Part shown: positions 60,510-64,000 of the stretch, in pieces
Layout of the letters: every line of letters begins with the position of its first letter
Position numbering within the stretch: the stretch's first letter is position 1
Assembly (NCBI GenBank): GCA_019022495.1
Contig: JAFEKR010000027.1
Span: 409,501-473,500, forward strand
Length of the DNA stretch: 64,000 nt
Direction of reading: 5' to 3'
DNA from: Epichloe hybrida
Taxonomy: Eukaryota; Ascomycota; Sordariomycetes; Hypocreales; Clavicipitaceae
Notes under the pieces: model-generated
What the model was told of the DNA's origin: nothing
Database searches by the model: none
The model's input: only the letters and a program-made list of their open reading frames with translations
Position numbers and translations under genes: made by a program

Positions 60510-61769
60510 ATGGCGTCCCAGCAAGCGTCCCCGACGGTCAAGTTCGAGGCCTCACCAGCCGAGTCTTTCATGTCCCTACCCGGTGACAACTATCCTTCAC
60601 TGTTCGACCCAACAACACCTACATCTACCATGAACCCCGCGGACGTCTTCACCCCTCAGTCAACCCCTGCCAAATCAGAGGAGCCCGAGAATGGCCTCCC
60701 ATCACCAGAAAAGGAAGAAACTGGTAAAAAGCCAGGCAAGAAGAGAAAGTCATGGGGCCAGGTTCTGCCTGAACCCAAGACGAACCTCCCACCAAGGTAA
60801 GCACCTTTTGCCTCGCCATTAGACGCGTCGTTGACGGCCATTCTAATTCTCGATTAGAAAACGAGCCAAGACAGACGATGAGAAGGAGCAGCGACGTGTG
60901 GAGCGTGTTCTTCGAAACCGCCGCGCTGCTCAGTCCTCCCGTGAACGCAAACGTCTTGAGGTGGAGGCCCTCGAGATCCGCAACAAGGAGCTTGAGGCTA
61001 TGCTTGCGAATGCCCAGAAGGCAAATCTCATCTTAGTCGAAGAGCTAAACCGATTCCGAAGAGACTCTGGGGTGGTGACTCGATCTCCATCGCCATTGAA
61101 CTCGCTCCGTGATACCCCCCTCGCCTTGTCGCAGGAGCTGTTTTGCTCACAAGACGGCCACAACACTTCGAGCGATTCCGCTGTAAACTTGGTAGACCAA
61201 CTCATAAATTCGACTGCCAACCCCACTGTCAATCCAGCATCACTATCACCCGAGCTGGCCCCCGTTCCTGACGAGCCCAAGATCGACCCTCGAGCCAAGG
61301 AATCTCAGTCCAGTGAAGAAAACTCGGCCACCTCCCCCGACCTGACACAACATCCTGCCGAGATGTTGTTAGACCTGCAGTGTCACAAGTCGGCCAAGGT
61401 GCCCAAGTCATTTCAGGACTCGCAGACTCCGGCCTCACCAGCTTTGGCCTGGGCTCTTCAGCTCAGGATTGCGCCTTCAGCCTCGGCGATTCTTTCAACA
61501 TGTCAGCGGCCATTGATCCAGATCGCTATATCCTTGAAAGCGGGCTTCTCGCTTCTCCCGACACCTCAATTACTGACGACGATTATTTGGCTGGTGACTC
61601 TGACGCCGGCCTACCGAGTCAGTCACACTTCAACCTCTTCAACATCGACGACTTCCTCAACGACGAAGCCAGCAACGACGTCTCCGAAATTATGGCAGCG
61701 AGCGACTATGCCGCTGCGGACCACGGCCTCGAGTCCAAGGTCCACGACTCTGAGATACAAATCTCTTAG
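60510..61769 (+). CDS. hacA: Unfolded-protein-response bZIP factor HacA (spliced form)
   Basis: Exon 60510-60796, a normal 61-nt intron (GTAAGC..TTAG), then 60858-61377 and 61398-61769 after removal of a 20-nt non-conventional intron, give 392 aa. Hallmarks are KRKSWGQVLPEPKTNLPPRKRAK, then the bZIP VERVLRNRRAAQSSRERKRLEVEALE (about 110-135) with a leucine zipper to about 165, then NPTVNPASLSP. The spliced frame supplies an acidic activation tail (SLGDSFNMSAAIDPDRYILES, DDDYLAGD, FNIDDFLNDE, AASDYAAADHGLE). HacA drives ER chaperone and secretion genes after Ire1 splices its mRNA. Start 60510 has an ideal CACCATGG context and aligns with hac1 of Trichoderma as I recall it; an in-frame ATG at 60441 is possible. 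Unspliced, the ORF runs to 62163 (530 aa) in another frame. A coding-like tail follows the stop at 61767-61769. Confidence 0.93.
61378..61397 (+). promoter_or_regulatory. Ire1-dependent 20-nt intron of hacA
   Basis: The 5' site sits in TTGTTAGAC-CTGCAGT-GTCACAA: a short stem (GAC/GTC plus TTGT/ACAA) holding the 7-nt loop CTGCAGT, the Ire1 consensus CNG|CNGN cut after the first G. A second small stem GGC/GCC holds CAAGGT at the 3' site. Only removal of a length equal to 2 modulo 3 joins the bZIP frame to the acidic tail; 20 nt, the length known for Aspergillus and Trichoderma, does so. The exact edges may move by a few bases. Confidence 0.85.
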
Positions 61770-61847
61770 AAATATCCTATCCTGCAGCCCCAATCTGGCG
61801 CGTCCCCTGATGGATGCGACGATGGAGGCATTGCGGTTGGTGTCTGA
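61770..61847 (+). other. Coding-like tail downstream of the hacA stop
   Basis: In the spliced frame, the TAG at 61767-61769 is followed by 25 sense codons reading KYPILQPQSGASPDGCDDGGIAVGV and then TGA. As I recall it, the Trichoderma reesei HAC1 C-terminus ends with a closely similar run (QPQSGAS..GCDDGGIAVGV). The TAG may therefore be a recent nonsense change or a read-through stop. Confidence 0.6.
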
Positions 61848-62163
61848 GGGATGCGATGATCGAGTCGGGGACATTGGGACCGAGTCTAGTGCGACGCGCG
61901 ACCAAGTCAGCGAACTGACCCGATGTCTGAGGGGCATTGTTCTACCGTCGCGAGTGGTCTTGATGACTCTGCTATGGGCCTTGAAGGTCGAGGAGCGGAA
62001 GATTCAACGACGTGATGACGCACGTCTCCAAGTAGAGGGTGGCACCCCAGAACACCAACCATTACCATCATCATGCAAGACTTTTGTCTTGAAGACATCG
62101 GGGATAAAGCGAGGTAGAACCGGAGTCAGCGGCAACGCCCAAAAGAGGTTCCGCATGACGTGA

Positions 62164-62515
62164 AATGACATTTTTTTTTTTCCTTGGTGTAGCTGGGTTA
62201 ATTTTATTTGGGAAAACGGATAGTTATAGGCGCTAAAAGTTTCTTGGCTGTGAAGCGGCCTGTCTTATCTCATGAACCGGCGGAAACAGATAACTTGTAC
62301 TATATGAACAAAACAGCATTCCGATGCATCTTGAAGCCGTTTTTTTTTTCATCGCTCAATTTAAACATGTGATGCATTTCGAATTGTCGTTGAAGTGACC
62401 AATCCATAAGGCGTTCCCTTCTGTGCCGCAACCTATATCTTGATGTACTTGATGGAACTGACAGAATTATGCAATGTCTCTGTATGTATTCATGATGCGT
62501 CAAGGTTGACTGGAT
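62164..62515. other. Convergent intergenic region between hacA and csm3
   Basis: Shared 3' flank with two T runs (about 62170-62180 and 62340-62349). Probably the hacA 3' UTR and csm3 3' UTR. No gene is seen. Confidence 0.55.
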
Positions 62516-63519
62516 CTACCACAGCTCCTCCATCTCTTGCATCGCAGCTTCTTCTTCAGTAAAGTCACCCTTGCTGGTGTCGTTTGGGGCTTGCTGCTGT
62601 TGTGACTTGATGCCGCCATCTCGTGTTTCCGCTTCTGCAATCAATGCATCCAAATCGTCCTCTTCATCTACTCGGTCGACTGAGCGTGATTGCGACGCAA
62701 TGTTATTTGTAGGTAGGGGGGGCGCGCGATCCTGTCCTTCGGCCTCCGCAATCAGGGCATCCAGGTCATCCTCATCGTCCGGTACATCAGTCTGCCGCTG
62801 TTGCCTCGCGGTCCGAGGAGTCGCGCCGTAAAGGTCATCGTCGTCCGGCACATCGCTCATCCTCATTGGCGTCGCGGGTCCGTCGCCTTGGACCGGTCTC
62901 GTCGGCTGCACTTTGTCGCCGTTGCTCGCGGCGGCAGCCGCGTCTGTTTCCGGTCCGAAATCCGCATCCTCCTCTTCTCGCGGCTTTGGCTTGCCCTCAT
63001 TCATGAATTCGTTCCTCGCCACAACGACTCGCTTCTTGTGGCCGGCCTTTTCTACCATGGCCAATGCATCCAGGAACTTTGCCTTGGGGAACAAGTCGTC
63101 CAGCCACATCTGGTAGAACGACAGCAGACGGGATGCGTCGGAGAATTCGTGTCCTTTGCCCTTGATCTTCAAGTGGCGGGCTCTTTGGCGGAGTTCTGGC
63201 AGACCGGCTGGGCCTAGTAATCTGCGGCTCGTTGTCAATGGACATGTGGCTCGAGGTGGGAAGAAAGGATTGGCAATGAGATGGGGAAGCTAGGTGCGCA
63301 CCTTTCTTCGTCTAGCTTGACGTTTGGTACCCGGGCGCGCTTCTGAACGGATACCTCCTCGTCGATACCTAGGCCTTGGGATGCTGGCTCCTTTCGCTTC
63401 TTGGGTGATGAGGGCGGACTGGGTGAGGCGAAGGGGTCGTCAAATTCGTCAATGCCATAGTTGTCGAGGTCGTCGTGACGATTTGGCGGCAGCTGGCCAG
63501 CTGAAAGTAGTGTTGACAT
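62516..63519 (-). CDS. csm3: Replication fork protection complex subunit Csm3/Swi3 (TIPIN)
   Basis: Exons 63519-63302 and 63221-62516 (80-nt intron, phase 2) give 307 aa. An acidic N-terminus (YGIDEFDDPFASPSPPSSPKKRK, with a likely nuclear signal PKKRK) precedes the Swi3 domain from about residue 66: [71 protein letters not shown]. The splice restores [10 protein letters not shown], the start of the domain. The C-terminal half is disordered and acidic, with a duplicated DDLDALIAEAE. With Tof1/Swi1, this protein stabilises stalled forks and supports the S-phase checkpoint and cohesion in the nucleus. The start is the ATG at 63519; an open frame upstream lacks family similarity. Confidence 0.92.
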
Positions 63520-63890
63520 GCTGAATTTGGATCTTTTTATTTTTATATATCTTGTTCCAAGATTTTGTCCTTGGGGATGGTATAAGCGATTCTGCAGATG
63601 AGCATGAACCTGGGAAGTCCTGCCTCGTGTATTATTACACCGACCCCTTAACGCGTCCAAGCGTGGGCTGAAGACGCGATCTGAAAAGCCCCACTCCAGG
63701 TCATCCTTGTCGACGAATTAGTGCGCACGTGATGTGCAAGATCAAGCCATCACGTGATCTTATCCTGAGGCACCAAGTTCTGGAGCAGTTCAAGCTTCGT
63801 TTTCGTGATAACGAACTTGCCAGGACGGACTCGGTCGATCGAGCTAGTTGACCAATTGACAGCTTTCGGGCCCCAAAACCAACCTGCAAA
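63520..63890. promoter_or_regulatory. Divergent promoter region between csm3 and the right-edge gene
   Basis: A 371-bp gap between head-to-head starts at 63519 (minus) and 63891 (plus). It contains two CACGTGA motifs (63726-63732 and 63751-63757), E-box-like sites for bHLH factors such as Cbf1. They may serve either gene. Confidence 0.5.
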
Positions 63891-64000
63891 ATGGCCGAAA
63901 CCGCGATCAAGCAGCCCCCCCAGACCTATGTCGGGACGAGCAAGGTCGTCCAGACGGATTACCCGGTACGTCGAAATGCCAAGTGCAAGTCCATTGCGCG
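63891..64000 (+). CDS. Probable NADH:ubiquinone oxidoreductase 21-kDa subunit, first exon (partial)
   Basis: The first exon 63891-63965 encodes MAETAIKQPPQTYVGTSKVVQTDYP and ends at a good donor, GTACGT, in phase 0. The rest lies beyond the window. The segment YVGTSKVVQTDYP resembles the N-terminus of the fungal complex I 21-kDa subunit, which is encoded in the nucleus and acts in the mitochondrial inner membrane. Twenty-five residues are too few for certainty. The ATG context (CAAAATGGCC) is good. Confidence 0.5.
   Translation, partial: MAETAIKQPPQTYVGTSKVVQTDYPVRRNAKCKSIA

Noticed and set aside
1..64000. tRNA or rRNA genes, and telomere repeats
   Set aside because: I saw no tRNA-like cloverleaf boxes, rRNA segments or TTAGGG arrays; an exhaustive covariance-model search was not possible by eye.

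Overview
This is a nuclear window from a filamentous ascomycete. Introns are short with GT..AG ends, and the gene set is fungal: Did2/CHMP1, a fungal rhodopsin-domain membrane protein, an Fcy2-type permease, HacA with its 20-nt Ire1 intron, and Csm3. A 43-kb block shows the C-to-T/G-to-A decay typical of repeat-induced point mutation (RIP). The HacA protein looks most like Hypocreales (Sordariomycetes); I cannot name the species.

Layout. (1) Positions 150-829 hold an ESCRT-III gene on the minus strand. (2) Positions 1203-44609 are one gene-free, AT-rich island that can be read as a nest of transposable elements. The outer shell is a roughly 3.1-kb PIF/Harbinger-like DNA transposon with 34-bp terminal inverted repeats, a TAA target duplication and a decayed DDE transposase. 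It was opened by Copia-1 (1578-23220), by a solo LTR (24373-24638) and by Gypsy-2 (25639-44047). Copia-1 holds Gypsy-1 (7158-13996) and a hAT-like non-autonomous element (14060-22572), which itself holds Copia-2 (14839-21602). Gypsy-2 holds a second hAT-like copy (30056-32043), two solo LTRs of another family (32979-33169 and 43484-43674), a three-LTR compound element packed with hairpin-forming tandem repeats (34971-42364), and one less well defined fragment (29175-30047). Every insertion except that fragment has a matching target-site duplication that I read directly. (3) Positions 44866-45500 encode a small predicted secreted protein at the island edge. (4) Positions 46286-64000 are ordinary GC-balanced euchromatin: a class I methyltransferase, a DUF427 protein, a rhodopsin-domain membrane protein, an NCS1 purine/cytosine permease, a GMC oxidoreductase, hacA, csm3 and the first exon of a probable complex I 21-kDa subunit. 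Long intergenic stretches there carry microsatellites and scattered TACGGAGTA-type motifs.

The coding genes do not form an obvious pathway. Did2, HacA, Csm3 and the complex I subunit are housekeeping genes. The secreted protein, methyltransferase, DUF427 protein, rhodopsin-domain protein, permease and GMC enzyme between them look like an accessory stretch. The most informative features are the readable insertion history of the island, the tapering of RIP at the outer edges of each element, the compound hairpin-array element, and the hacA gene with an Ire1 intron, an upstream ORF and a coding-like tail beyond its stop codon.
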